Of a stretch of DNA of 64,000 bases, positions 43,327-51,632 are shown in pieces. The notes under the pieces are model-generated. The model did not search any database. It had not been told where the DNA came from and saw only the letters and a program-made list of their open reading frames with translations. This DNA is from Chryseobacterium oncorhynchi (GTDB lineage Bacteria > Bacteroidota > Bacteroidia > Flavobacteriales > Weeksellaceae), in assembly GCF_002899895.1 (NCBI RefSeq), contig NZ_PPEI02000006.1:62001-126000 (forward strand), read 5' to 3'. Both the position numbers and the translations under genes were made by a program. How positions within the stretch are numbered: the stretch's first letter is position 1; every line of letters starts with the position of its first letter.

Positions 43327-44277
43327 GTGAAGTTCAGTAAAGAATTAAAAGCTGGTGTGATCACACTTCTAGCTATCGTAGGCTTTGTGTTGTTGTTTCA
43401 ATTTATGAAAGGGAAGAGCCTTTTTACTACCGACAATATATTTTACGCAAAATATGACAATGTAGAAGGCCTTGCGCAATCTTCAGCTGTCTCTATTAAC
43501 GGTCTGAAAGTAGGGCAGGTTGATAAGATTATTCCTCAAACTGCAAAAGATGGCAAAATTAGTTTTGTCGTTAAAATTACAGTGGACAACAAATTCGAAT
43601 TTTCAAAAAACTCAAGCCTTGAAATTTTCGAACCTGGATTAATGTCCGGAAAGGAAATGAGAGTCAATCTTATGTATGGAGGTGTTCAGGCAAAAGATGG
43701 TGATACCCTGAAGGGGGCATTTAAACTAGGTATGATGGGAAGTCTTTCTTCTCAGGTAGGCCCGGTTAAGGATCAGCTACAGGTTGTATTGCACAGGGTA
43801 GACTCCTTAATGACGAATGCTAATCAACTCTTTGATAGACAAAACAGAGCTGAAATCAAGGCATTATTATCTAACCTTAATAAAACAGTAGGAGCATTAG
43901 AAACCACAGCAGGGAGTGTAAACAATCTCGTAGGGCACAATGATCCAAAACTTCAAAAGGTCTTAGATGATGCAAGTCTTACTATGCAAAGCGGTAAAGT
44001 AACTTTGGATAAATATGGAAACCTTGCACAGAACATTGATACCAAACAATTGAATGCAACCATTGCAAACTTAGATGCTACCGTAGGAAAACTGAATCAG
44101 GTGATTGGCGGAATAGATAAGGGACAGGGTAGTTTAGGTAAACTGATGAAAGATGAGCAACTTTACAATAATCTGAATTCAGCATCTTCAAATTTGAATT
44201 CATTGATTGAAGATATGAAAGCAAACCCTAAGAGATATATTAATTTCTCTGTTTTCGGTAAAAACAATAAAGACTAA
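43327..44277 (+). CDS. MCE/MlaD-family lipid transport protein
   Basis: 316 residues, start codon GTG at 43327, chosen because MKFSKELKAGVITLLAI is the conserved beginning and no ATG is near. One N-terminal membrane helix (about 8-26), then an MCE domain (FYAKYDNVEGLAQSSAVSINGLKVGQVDKI ~38-67, and ELFEPGLMSG-type turn near 100-110), then a long helical region. It would form the periplasmic ring that works with MlaE and MlaF, whose genes are at 24232-25793. Confidence 0.92.
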   Translation: MKFSKELKAGVITLLAIVGFVLLFQFMKGKSLFTTDNIFYAKYDNVEGLAQSSAVSINGLKVGQVDKIIPQTAKDGKISFVVKITVDNKFEFSKNSSLEIFEPGLMSGKEMRVNLMYGGVQAKDGDTLKGAFKLGMMGSLSSQVGPVKDQLQVVLHRVDSLMTNANQLFDRQNRAEIKALLSNLNKTVGALETTAGSVNNLVGHNDPKLQKVLDDASLTMQSGKVTLDKYGNLAQNIDTKQLNATIANLDATVGKLNQVIGGIDKGQGSLGKLMKDEQLYNNLNSASSNLNSLIEDMKANPKRYINFSVFGKNNKD

Positions 44278-44285
44278 TACGCCTT

Positions 44286-45614
44286 ATGCAGTACATCGAT
44301 AACATTATTTTCCTGATTTTATTAGTGGTGGGATTTGGACTGTTTGCCAAAAGCCTGCTAAAGATCTATAGAAATATCAGACTAGGTCACGAGATCAATA
44401 GAAGCGATAGAAAATCTGAACGCTGGAGTACCATGGCAAGAGTAGCTATGGGACAAAGCAAGATGGTAAAACGTCCTGTTGCCGGTGTTTTGCACCTTTT
44501 CGTGTACGTAGGTTTTGTGATTATTAATATTGAACTTATTGAAATTATTGTTGATGGAATATTCGGTACTCACCGTTTCCTTTCTATCTTAGGACATGAT
44601 TTTTATAATTTCTTTACTGCAACATTGGAAGTCCTTGCACTTCTTGTTGTTATTGGTGTAGTTGTATTTTTCATCAGAAGAAACTTTTATGGAGTTAAAA
44701 GACTAACCATGAAAGAACTTTTCGGATGGCCAAAACATGATGCAAACTGGATTCTTATCATAGAATTTGCCCTAATGATGGCTTTCTTTAAAATGAACGC
44801 TGCAGACTTTGTATTGCAGCAAAGAGGGTTACTGCCGGAACATGGTAGTTTTCCTATCAGTTCAACTTTTTTAGGACCTATTTTCGTTAATTTTAGTGAT
44901 AGTTTCTTATTCTTTACAGAGAAAGGGGCTTGGTGGTTCCACTTTGTAGGAATTCTTTTCTTCATGAACTATCTTTATTATTCAAAACACTTACATATAA
45001 TTCTTGCTTTTCCAAGTACATGGTACGCCAACCTTGAGAAAAAAGGGAAATTCAATAATCTTGATTCTGTAACAAAAGAAATCAAATTAATGATGGATCC
45101 TAATGCAGATCCTTATGCCGCTCCGGCAGAGGGAAGTGAAGCAGATACTCCGTCTAAATTTGGGGCAGAAGATATTTTTGATCTTAATCAGGTACAATTA
45201 CTTAATGCCTATTCATGTACAGAATGTGGACGTTGTACCTCCGTTTGTCCGGCTAATATTACCGGCAAGCAGCTTTCTCCTAGACTAATCTTGATGAAAA
45301 CAAGAGATAGGTTGGAAGAAGTAGGAAGAAATATCGATAAAAACGGAAAATTTGTTGATGACGGCAAAAAGCTGTTAAACGATTATATCACAAAAGAAGA
45401 GCTTTGGGCTTGTACTACATGTAACGCATGTACAGATGCTTGTCCAGTATTATTGGATCCACTATCTATTATCTTTGAAATGAGAAGATTCCTGGTAATG
45501 GAACAGTCTGCCGCACCGCAAGAGCTGAACCTAATGATGACGAACGTGGAAAATAATGCTGCTCCTTGGCAGTATAACCAAGCTGACCGTTTGAATTGGG
45601 CCTCAGAAAACTAA
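44286..45614 (+). CDS. Membrane (Fe-S) oxidoreductase subunit, EtfD/HdrD-like N-terminal half
   Basis: 442 residues. Five or six membrane helices (about 5-22, 72-90, 100-125, 155-175, 212-232) with a NarI-like cytochrome b pattern of conserved histidines, then two 4Fe-4S motifs CTECGRCTSVCP (~314-325) and CTTCNACTDACP (~378-389). The matching CCG-domain subunit is encoded at 46366. Together they resemble the single-chain EtfD-type ETF:menaquinone oxidoreductase split in two. ETF as donor is inference; lactate or glycolate-type dehydrogenases use similar modules. It begins 8 bases after the MlaD gene. Confidence 0.88.
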   Translation: MQYIDNIIFLILLVVGFGLFAKSLLKIYRNIRLGHEINRSDRKSERWSTMARVAMGQSKMVKRPVAGVLHLFVYVGFVIINIELIEIIVDGIFGTHRFLSILGHDFYNFFTATLEVLALLVVIGVVVFFIRRNFYGVKRLTMKELFGWPKHDANWILIIEFALMMAFFKMNAADFVLQQRGLLPEHGSFPISSTFLGPIFVNFSDSFLFFTEKGAWWFHFVGILFFMNYLYYSKHLHIILAFPSTWYANLEKKGKFNNLDSVTKEIKLMMDPNADPYAAPAEGSEADTPSKFGAEDIFDLNQVQLLNAYSCTECGRCTSVCPANITGKQLSPRLILMKTRDRLEEVGRNIDKNGKFVDDGKKLLNDYITKEELWACTTCNACTDACPVLLDPLSIIFEMRRFLVMEQSAAPQELNLMMTNVENNAAPWQYNQADRLNWASEN

Positions 45615-45752
45615 GAAAGAGAATAATTAATACCTCTCTCACATACCTGAATTATATTGCTCCCATTATATCGATTTTTATAACATATATATTGGTTAGC
45701 AAAAGAATGAAGAAAACCTTGTAGAAAAAACCATTGAACCCGCTGATTTGAA

Positions 45753-46376
45753 ATGAAAAATATTTTTTTTGCTTTTTTATTGATTTGTTCCGGTTTTTTG
45801 ATGGCACAATCTGCAGACCAGAAAAAAATACTTGAGGACTCAAAAGCCTTTATGTCTTTGTTTGAAAAGAAAGACTATGAAGGAATGTTAGACCTTACCC
45901 ATCCTGCAATTTTTGAAAAAGTTGACAGAAAGATGATGGCTGATAGTTTCAACAGCTTATTTGAGGGTAATGATGAGTTCAAAATGGAACTGGTAGAAAC
46001 GGATAAGAACATATTCAGTGTTTCAGATGTTTTTACCACTCAGGATAATACCAAATATGCATTCAGTACCTATCTGATGAAGATGAAAATGATCTTTCTG
46101 AAAGAAAGCTTTGATGAAGATAAAAAGAAGATGATGTTGGGATTGATGGAGGCACAAGGTATGAATGCTAAATTTTTAAACGATACAACCTTGGAAATGA
46201 GTAAGCAGAGTATGATTCTTGCCCTCAATGACAAATCGACAGGAAATACCTGGAAGTATCTCAATTATGACGAAGCTAATCCTTTATATGTTTCCATAGT
46301 ACCTGTGGAGGTCATGAAAAAGGCAAAGGAATATTACGCTAATTTATTAATTAAACAAAAAGAAAATGCAAATTAA
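45753..46376 (+). CDS. Exported protein of unknown function between the two Fe-S genes
   Basis: 207 residues with a signal peptide (MKNIFFAFLLICSGFLMAQ; no lipobox at the cleavage site). Acidic and methionine-rich mature part with no recognised domain. It overlaps the following Fe-S gene by 11 bases, so it is coupled to it. A periplasmic assembly or accessory factor for the oxidoreductase is possible, but nothing in the sequence proves it. Confidence 0.78.
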   Translation: MKNIFFAFLLICSGFLMAQSADQKKILEDSKAFMSLFEKKDYEGMLDLTHPAIFEKVDRKMMADSFNSLFEGNDEFKMELVETDKNIFSVSDVFTTQDNTKYAFSTYLMKMKMIFLKESFDEDKKKMMLGLMEAQGMNAKFLNDTTLEMSKQSMILALNDKSTGNTWKYLNYDEANPLYVSIVPVEVMKKAKEYYANLLIKQKENAN

Positions 46377-47145
46377 AACAATGGCAGAATATGCTGCCGA
46401 AGGAAGATCCCCGGAAGTTTTATTTTGGGTTGGATGTGCTGGAAGTTTCGATGACCGCGCCAAAAAAATTACAAAAGCATTTTGCAAGATATTAAATAAA
46501 ATAGGTGTTGAATTTGCAGTTCTGGGACAGGAAGAAAGCTGTACCGGAGATCCTGCAAAAAGAGCTGGAAACGAATTTGTTTTCCAGATGATGGCCCTTA
46601 CTAATATTGAAGTTCTGAATGCCTATGAAGTAAAGAAGATTGTGACGGCTTGTCCACACTGCTTCAATACCCTTAAAAATGAATATCCAAGTTTGGGTGG
46701 CCACTTTGATGTAGTTCACCATACCCAATTCCTTAAAACCTTAATGGAAGAGGGAAGATTAAAAATTGAAGGTGGGGCTTTCAAAGGAAAGAAAATTACA
46801 TTCCATGATCCATGCTACCTTGGAAGAGCCAATGATGAGTACGAGGCACCAAGATTACTGCTTGAAAAGCTGGATGCAGAGCTTGTAGAAATGAAGCGTT
46901 GCAGAACAAACGGTCTTTGTTGTGGAGCAGGAGGTGCACAGATGTTTAAAGAACCTGAAAAGGGGAATAAAGACATTAATATTGAAAGAACAGAGGAAGC
47001 TCTGTCTTTTGAACCTAAAGTGATTGCTACCGGATGTCCTTTCTGTAACACGATGATGACGGACGGAGTAAAACATTTCAATAAAAACACTGAGGTTGCT
47101 GTAAAAGATATCGTAGAACTTCTTGCTGAAGCAGACGATTTATAA
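46366..47145 (+). CDS. CCG-domain Fe-S oxidoreductase subunit (HdrB/EtfD C-terminal half)
   Basis: 259 residues. Two cysteine-rich CCG domains: CAGSF near 24, CTGDP and CPHC in the first half, then HDPCYLGRAN, RTNGLCCGAGGAQMF and TGCPFCNTMM in the second. Such domains bind unusual Fe-S clusters in heterodisulfide reductase and related quinone-linked enzymes. An alternative start at 46381 (MAEYAAEG) would drop five residues. Works with the membrane subunit at 44286. Terminator follows. Confidence 0.92.
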   Translation: MQIKTMAEYAAEGRSPEVLFWVGCAGSFDDRAKKITKAFCKILNKIGVEFAVLGQEESCTGDPAKRAGNEFVFQMMALTNIEVLNAYEVKKIVTACPHCFNTLKNEYPSLGGHFDVVHHTQFLKTLMEEGRLKIEGGAFKGKKITFHDPCYLGRANDEYEAPRLLLEKLDAELVEMKRCRTNGLCCGAGGAQMFKEPEKGNKDINIERTEEALSFEPKVIATGCPFCNTMMTDGVKHFNKNTEVAVKDIVELLAEADDL

Positions 47146-47170
47146 GAAGTAATCTATATAAAATTATAAA

Positions 47171-47203
47171 ACTCAGGAAGCTTCCTGAGTTTTGTTATTT
47201 TTG
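47171..47203 (+). terminator. Terminator of the Fe-S unit, adjoining the next promoter
   Basis: A perfect 10-bp stem (ACTCAGGAAG / CTTCCTGAGT, 47171-47190) with a T-rich tail. The tail runs into TATTTTTG (47196-47203), the probable -7 element of the FkbM gene. Confidence 0.75.
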
Positions 47204-47240
47204 CTTAAAATTACAGCATCTTACAATCTATAAAACTAAT

Positions 47241-48056
47241 ATGAGAAGTCTTTTAGCCTCATTTTTTAAATTTATTTTAAGCTTTCATTTTTTCGGGCAG
47301 AAGTATTTTGCCTTTCATAAATATATTTTCAAGCCTTATCGTCTTTTTCGAGGTGTACATAAAAATATTATTTATAGAGGCTCAATTCAGCTTGATCTGG
47401 ACCTGGATGATTGGATTCAACAGCAATTGTATTTCTTAGGTGATTACGAAAAAGCTGAAATAGATTACTTGTATTCCAACTTAAAGAAAGAAGATACCTT
47501 TATTGATGTAGGTGGAAATATTGGATTGTTTTCCTTAAATGCTTCCGGGATTGTTGGAAACAGTGGAAAAGTGTACGCTTTTGAAGCTTTTAAACCTAAT
47601 TACGAGAAGTTCTCCAGACATATTAGCCTTAATAGTTTCAAGAATGTCACTTTGGAGCATCTTGCTATTTCCGAGAAAAGTGGATATCTTGAGATTCTAT
47701 ATAATGATCATTATGATAATGTAGGAATGGCATCATCCTATCTAAATGATTTTACGGCTAAAGAAATAGTAGAAAGCATAAGCTTGGATGACTACATTAA
47801 GGCTCAGAAAATATCAAAAATTGATATGATTAAAATAGATATTGAAGGTGGTGAGTTTTCAGCATTAAAAGGGATGTCAGATATCTTAACACATTATCAG
47901 CCTAAAATAATTATAGAAATCAACAATATAGCGCTAAAGAGTTCTCATCATAGTGAAGATGAACTGATACAGATATTGAACGAAAAAGGATATACTAAAA
48001 CAAAAATACTGAGTCAGAGTGAAGGTTCTTATAATGCTGTATTTGAGCGTATTTAA
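47241..48056 (+). CDS. FkbM-family methyltransferase
   Basis: 271 residues. SAM-binding FIDVGGNIGLFSLNAS (about 90-105), VYAFEAFKPNYEKF and DMIKIDIEGGEFSALKG (about 195-211) are the FkbM hallmarks. The basic, aromatic N-terminus is typical of enzymes acting on sugars or lipid-linked glycans at the membrane. It heads a + strand stretch with a glycosyltransferase and a flippase. Substrate unknown. Confidence 0.92.
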   Translation: MRSLLASFFKFILSFHFFGQKYFAFHKYIFKPYRLFRGVHKNIIYRGSIQLDLDLDDWIQQQLYFLGDYEKAEIDYLYSNLKKEDTFIDVGGNIGLFSLNASGIVGNSGKVYAFEAFKPNYEKFSRHISLNSFKNVTLEHLAISEKSGYLEILYNDHYDNVGMASSYLNDFTAKEIVESISLDDYIKAQKISKIDMIKIDIEGGEFSALKGMSDILTHYQPKIIIEINNIALKSSHHSEDELIQILNEKGYTKTKILSQSEGSYNAVFERI

Positions 48057-48138
48057 TCCTTAGTAATTTTGTTGAAAGATATTCTTCATCCACTTTATGA
48101 AGAAAAAATCGTAATTTTATACTTTAAATAGAAAGGAT

Positions 48139-48627
48139 ATGAAAATTGAAGAATCCAGTATTGTAGAAACCAACGACTATAGAGTTATTATATATCCGGC
48201 GTCAAGGCCATTTGAAACCAAAGAAGCAAAGACCATTACTGAAAAATTATTCGATTTTTTAGCAACGTGGGCTGCTCATGGAAAACCTCTTTCCTCATCT
48301 TTTAAAATTGAGAAAAATCAATTTATTGTTATATGTGTAGATGAAGAAAAAGAAATGGCTTCAGGATGTAGTATTGATGCTCTTGGGAAAATAATGAGAG
48401 AGATTGATGAAGAATACCAATTGGGCCTATTCGATAGAATGAAAGCTAGTTTTGTTGAAAATGGAGAAGTGAAAACATTGAAACTTATTGATTTTAAAAC
48501 AAAAATAAGAAACGGAGAACTATCAAAAGATATTCAGGTCTTTGATTTTTCTAAAAATACCTACCTTGATTTCTTAAGTCATTTTGTTTTACCATTTGAA
48601 AAAAGCTGGGCTTCTTCCATAAAATAA
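48139..48627 (+). CDS. Conserved cytoplasmic protein, often mislabelled 'ABC transporter ATPase'
   Basis: 162 residues, no signal peptide or membrane helix. Similar Flavobacteriia proteins carry an ABC ATPase label, but I see no Walker A, signature or Walker B motif here. Visible features are YPASRPFETKEAKTI, DFLATWAAHGKPLSSSFKIE and FIVICVDEE, suggesting a small alpha/beta domain. Function unknown. Precedes the glycosyltransferase by only 6 bases. Confidence 0.8.
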   Translation: MKIEESSIVETNDYRVIIYPASRPFETKEAKTITEKLFDFLATWAAHGKPLSSSFKIEKNQFIVICVDEEKEMASGCSIDALGKIMREIDEEYQLGLFDRMKASFVENGEVKTLKLIDFKTKIRNGELSKDIQVFDFSKNTYLDFLSHFVLPFEKSWASSIK

Positions 48628-48633
48628 TTTCTA

Positions 48634-49746
48634 TTGAAAATCCTGTTTATTTCCTCATGGTTTCCGAACAAGCTGGAGCCTACAAACGGTAACTTTGTAC
48701 AGCGTCACGCAGAAGCCGTGGCGTCATTACATGAGGTAGAAATATTGCATGCTATAGGAGATCCTTCCCAGGATCAGGAATTTGTTTTTGATGATCAGAA
48801 GATCAAAGGAATAAGAACCCTTATTGTCTACTACAAAAGCTCCAAAAATCCGATACTGAACTTTAGAAATAGAATGCAGGCCTATCAAAAAGGTTTTCTG
48901 GAATTGCAAATGCCAGATCTGGTACATGCCAATATCTTGCACAATTCTATGTTTTTTGCTGTGTTTTTAAAGGAAAAATATAAGATTCCGTTTGTGATCT
49001 CAGAACATTGGTCAGGTTTTCTTCCGATAAACAGATCCAAACTTTCCTTTATAGGCATTCTTACGGCACGATATATTGCTCGAAGAGCCTCTTTGGTGCT
49101 TCCGGTAAGTACTATTTTGATGGATAACCTTAAAGAGCTGAAAATTGGTAAAAACTTTAAGGTGATTGGAAATGTAGTCAATACAGAACTATTTTTCCCG
49201 AAAGAAAAACAACATAAAACTTTTACATTTCTTCATATATCAAATCTTATTCCCCTTAAAAATCCGGATGCTATCATTGAAGCAGCAGTTCGGCTTAGAA
49301 AAGATTATAAGGATTTTGAACTTCAGATTGGAGGTGACGGAGATGTAGAACGATTGGATAAACTCATCGAAAAGTATGATGGACAGAGCTACATCAAAAC
49401 ATTTGGTGAAATTTCACATTCAGACGTTGCTGAAAAAATGAAAAAAAGTAATTGCTTTGTTCTTTTCAGTGACTATGAAAGCTTTTCATGCGTCTTATTA
49501 GAATCTCTTTCTTCCGGTGTTCCGGTGATTGCAACCCGTGTAGGAGCAATTCCTGAGATCATTGGAGAAAATCATGGAATCGTTATTGAAAAATCTGAAG
49601 AAGAACTCTATACAGCGATGAAAAATATACTGAATGGATATTACAAGGTCGATTCTCCAGAAAAGCTTCATCAATATGTTGTTGAAAAGTTTTCAGTATC
49701 AGCAATAGCCAATGAGTTTAGTCAGGCATATAAAAATATAATATAA
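48634..49746 (+). CDS. Glycosyltransferase family 4
   Basis: 370 residues with a TTG start at 48634, chosen because MKILFISSWFPNKLEPTNGNF is the standard GT4 beginning and no closer ATG exists. GT-B fold: nucleotide-sugar binding in the C-terminal half with FLHISNLIPLKNPDAIIEA, LQIGGDGD and the E-x7-E region SDYESFSCVLLESLSSGVPV. Transfers a sugar onto a glycan or lipid. Lies just upstream of the flippase gene. Confidence 0.92.
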   Translation: MKILFISSWFPNKLEPTNGNFVQRHAEAVASLHEVEILHAIGDPSQDQEFVFDDQKIKGIRTLIVYYKSSKNPILNFRNRMQAYQKGFLELQMPDLVHANILHNSMFFAVFLKEKYKIPFVISEHWSGFLPINRSKLSFIGILTARYIARRASLVLPVSTILMDNLKELKIGKNFKVIGNVVNTELFFPKEKQHKTFTFLHISNLIPLKNPDAIIEAAVRLRKDYKDFELQIGGDGDVERLDKLIEKYDGQSYIKTFGEISHSDVAEKMKKSNCFVLFSDYESFSCVLLESLSSGVPVIATRVGAIPEIIGENHGIVIEKSEEELYTAMKNILNGYYKVDSPEKLHQYVVEKFSVSAIANEFSQAYKNII

Positions 49747-49783
49747 GGCTTAAGGGTCTTAGTGCTCCGTTGATCAGGTCGAA

Positions 49784-51031
49784 ATGAACAGTTTAAAAGA
49801 TTTTATCAGGGCTTTTTTTGCCAATAAAGGGCAGCATGTATTTTTATCTTTGCTGATTACGAAGATATGCGCCTTTTCAGGATCTCTCTTTATGATCAGA
49901 ATCTTGCCGGAAAAAGACTTTGGATTGTTGAGTATTGTAGCTTCCGTTTTTGCAATTTTTGCGCCTTTTAGTGGATTAGGAAGCTCTCAAAGCCTTATTA
50001 GATTTGGATCACTAAGTAGTTCTGAAGATGAAAAAAAAGAACTATCAGCTTATCTTTTTAGAAAAGGATTTTTATATCATCTTATTCTAAGTGCTGTGTT
50101 TTTTTTACTGGCTTTTTTTTATGTAACTCATTATTCATACATCTTTTATATCTTTTTTTTCTTTACCATTCGTCTGATAGGCGTTTATTTTCTTAGCCAT
50201 ATTCAGGCTGAGCGTCGTGTTTATTTGAAAAATAAAGAATTTGCAATGGTGAATAACGTTGTCAATATTTCAGGATTATTGATGATGATTGTGTTCTCAC
50301 TATTTTGGGGACTGTACGGATATTTGATTGCCAATGCAATATCTCCGTTCCTTTCTCTTTTTTGGTTTAAAGGACCACTGCCAAAGATTACAAGTCTGCC
50401 ATTAAAGTTTACTACAAAAGAAATCTGGAGCTTTGCATTACATGCTTCTATAACTGCACTCTTGTCGGATGCTTTCTTTTCTGCAGATATACTTTTACTG
50501 AATTTTTTTAAAGATGAGAGCGTCGTAGCCAATTATAAGGTAGCGTTGCTTATTCCCGCAAACATTACCTTTGTAGCTCTTTCCTTTATGCAGAGTGACT
50601 ATCCGGTTCTTGCTAAAAATCACCACAATAAATCATTTCTAAGAAATTATATCATTAATTACTATAAAATTTTTATCCCTATATCTCTGGTGATATTGAT
50701 TGTGGGATGCTTCTTCAGCAGTTTTATCATTCGTATTTTCTTTGGAGAACAATACACTGACAATTCATTTGTTTTCTCGCTGCTGTTAGGTGTATTTTGT
50801 GGAAGCATGTTATTGAGAAACCTATATGGAAATCTGTTGTCTGCAGTTGGATTGATGAAAATGAATACTTTTTTTTCCATTCTATCTCTGCTGCTTCTAG
50901 CTGTTTTTTCTTACTTTTTAGTTCCAAAGTCAGGAGTAGTCGGGATGGCAATTTCTTTGGGTGCTACATTAACTTTTGTTGGGTTTTTAATGATGTTTTC
51001 ATTTTTCTCTTATCTTAGAAAGTTGAAATAA
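49784..51031 (+). CDS. Polysaccharide flippase (Wzx/MATE-like oligosaccharide transporter)
   Basis: 415 residues, about 12 membrane helices, with the N-terminal signature LITKICAFSGSLFMIRILPEKDFGLLSI characteristic of polysaccharide export flippases. It would turn lipid-linked glycans to the periplasmic side. The cluster has only one glycosyltransferase and no polymerase, so it is a partial glycan locus; the sugar transferase at 25890 could be the initiating enzyme. Confidence 0.9.
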   Translation: MNSLKDFIRAFFANKGQHVFLSLLITKICAFSGSLFMIRILPEKDFGLLSIVASVFAIFAPFSGLGSSQSLIRFGSLSSSEDEKKELSAYLFRKGFLYHLILSAVFFLLAFFYVTHYSYIFYIFFFFTIRLIGVYFLSHIQAERRVYLKNKEFAMVNNVVNISGLLMMIVFSLFWGLYGYLIANAISPFLSLFWFKGPLPKITSLPLKFTTKEIWSFALHASITALLSDAFFSADILLLNFFKDESVVANYKVALLIPANITFVALSFMQSDYPVLAKNHHNKSFLRNYIINYYKIFIPISLVILIVGCFFSSFIIRIFFGEQYTDNSFVFSLLLGVFCGSMLLRNLYGNLLSAVGLMKMNTFFSILSLLLLAVFSYFLVPKSGVVGMAISLGATLTFVGFLMMFSFFSYLRKLK

Positions 51032-51033
51032 AG

Positions 51034-51041
51034 TATCTTTG
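51034..51041 (+). promoter_or_regulatory. -7 element immediately before a start codon
   Basis: TATCTTTG ends 4 bases before the lipoprotein ATG at 51046. If active it gives an essentially leaderless message. No -33 TTTG at standard spacing. Confidence 0.45.
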
Positions 51042-51045
51042 CGTT

Positions 51046-51567
51046 ATGAGAAACATTGTTTTTGGAATATTGGTTATTGTTTCTGCACTGATAAGTTGTG
51101 GTCAGGATGAAGAATCTTTGCAAAGAATCGATCAGATCATGAATGTCTACATAAAGTCAGATACCAATCCGGATTTATTGAACAGTAAAAAAGCTGGTTC
51201 ATACACTTCTTATAGTGTGAATGATATGTTTGGAACTAGAGACGATTCTCCGGTGACTATTCCTCTAAGAATGAGAACCGATTCTGTATTTTATATGGAA
51301 TATATTGCAGGGGCTAAAAGAAGAAGAATGGATTCTGTAAGCCCAAGTAATCCGGGAACTGGAAATTCTTACAATTCAAGAATGATGATTACGCTAAGAA
51401 AAACAGTCAATAATACAACAGAAACAACGGTTGATACAATGGAAATTCAATACCGTCAATCACCTACATTATTTCAGGTTTCTAAGGTTATTTATAATGG
51501 AAAAGAAAAATTTTCCAAGGAAGCAGATGCTCCTAATTCAATAAATAACGTAACTATCGTAAAATAA
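51046..51567 (+). CDS. Lipoprotein of unknown function
   Basis: 173 residues. Lipoprotein signal with Cys18 (VSALISCGQ). Mature part polar, rich in Ser, Thr and Asn, likely beta-structured; no recognised domain. Located 14 bases after the flippase stop with a possible own promoter, and 65 bases before serS. Confidence 0.75.
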   Translation: MRNIVFGILVIVSALISCGQDEESLQRIDQIMNVYIKSDTNPDLLNSKKAGSYTSYSVNDMFGTRDDSPVTIPLRMRTDSVFYMEYIAGAKRRRMDSVSPSNPGTGNSYNSRMMITLRKTVNNTTETTVDTMEIQYRQSPTLFQVSKVIYNGKEKFSKEADAPNSINNVTIVK

Positions 51568-51570
51568 TTT

Positions 51571-51578
51571 TAAATTTG
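51571..51578 (+). promoter_or_regulatory. -7 promoter element of serS
   Basis: TAAATTTG, 54 bases before the serS ATG. No good -33 element seen. Confidence 0.45.
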
Positions 51579-51632
51579 TAAAATTGTTAGCTTATATTAA
51601 GCCAAACATCTAATATTTAACATCTAAATAAA

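Noticed and set aside
47241-51031. A full capsule or O-antigen cluster
   Set aside because: Only a methyltransferase, one glycosyltransferase and a flippase are present; no polymerase, nucleotide-sugar synthesis or chain-length genes.
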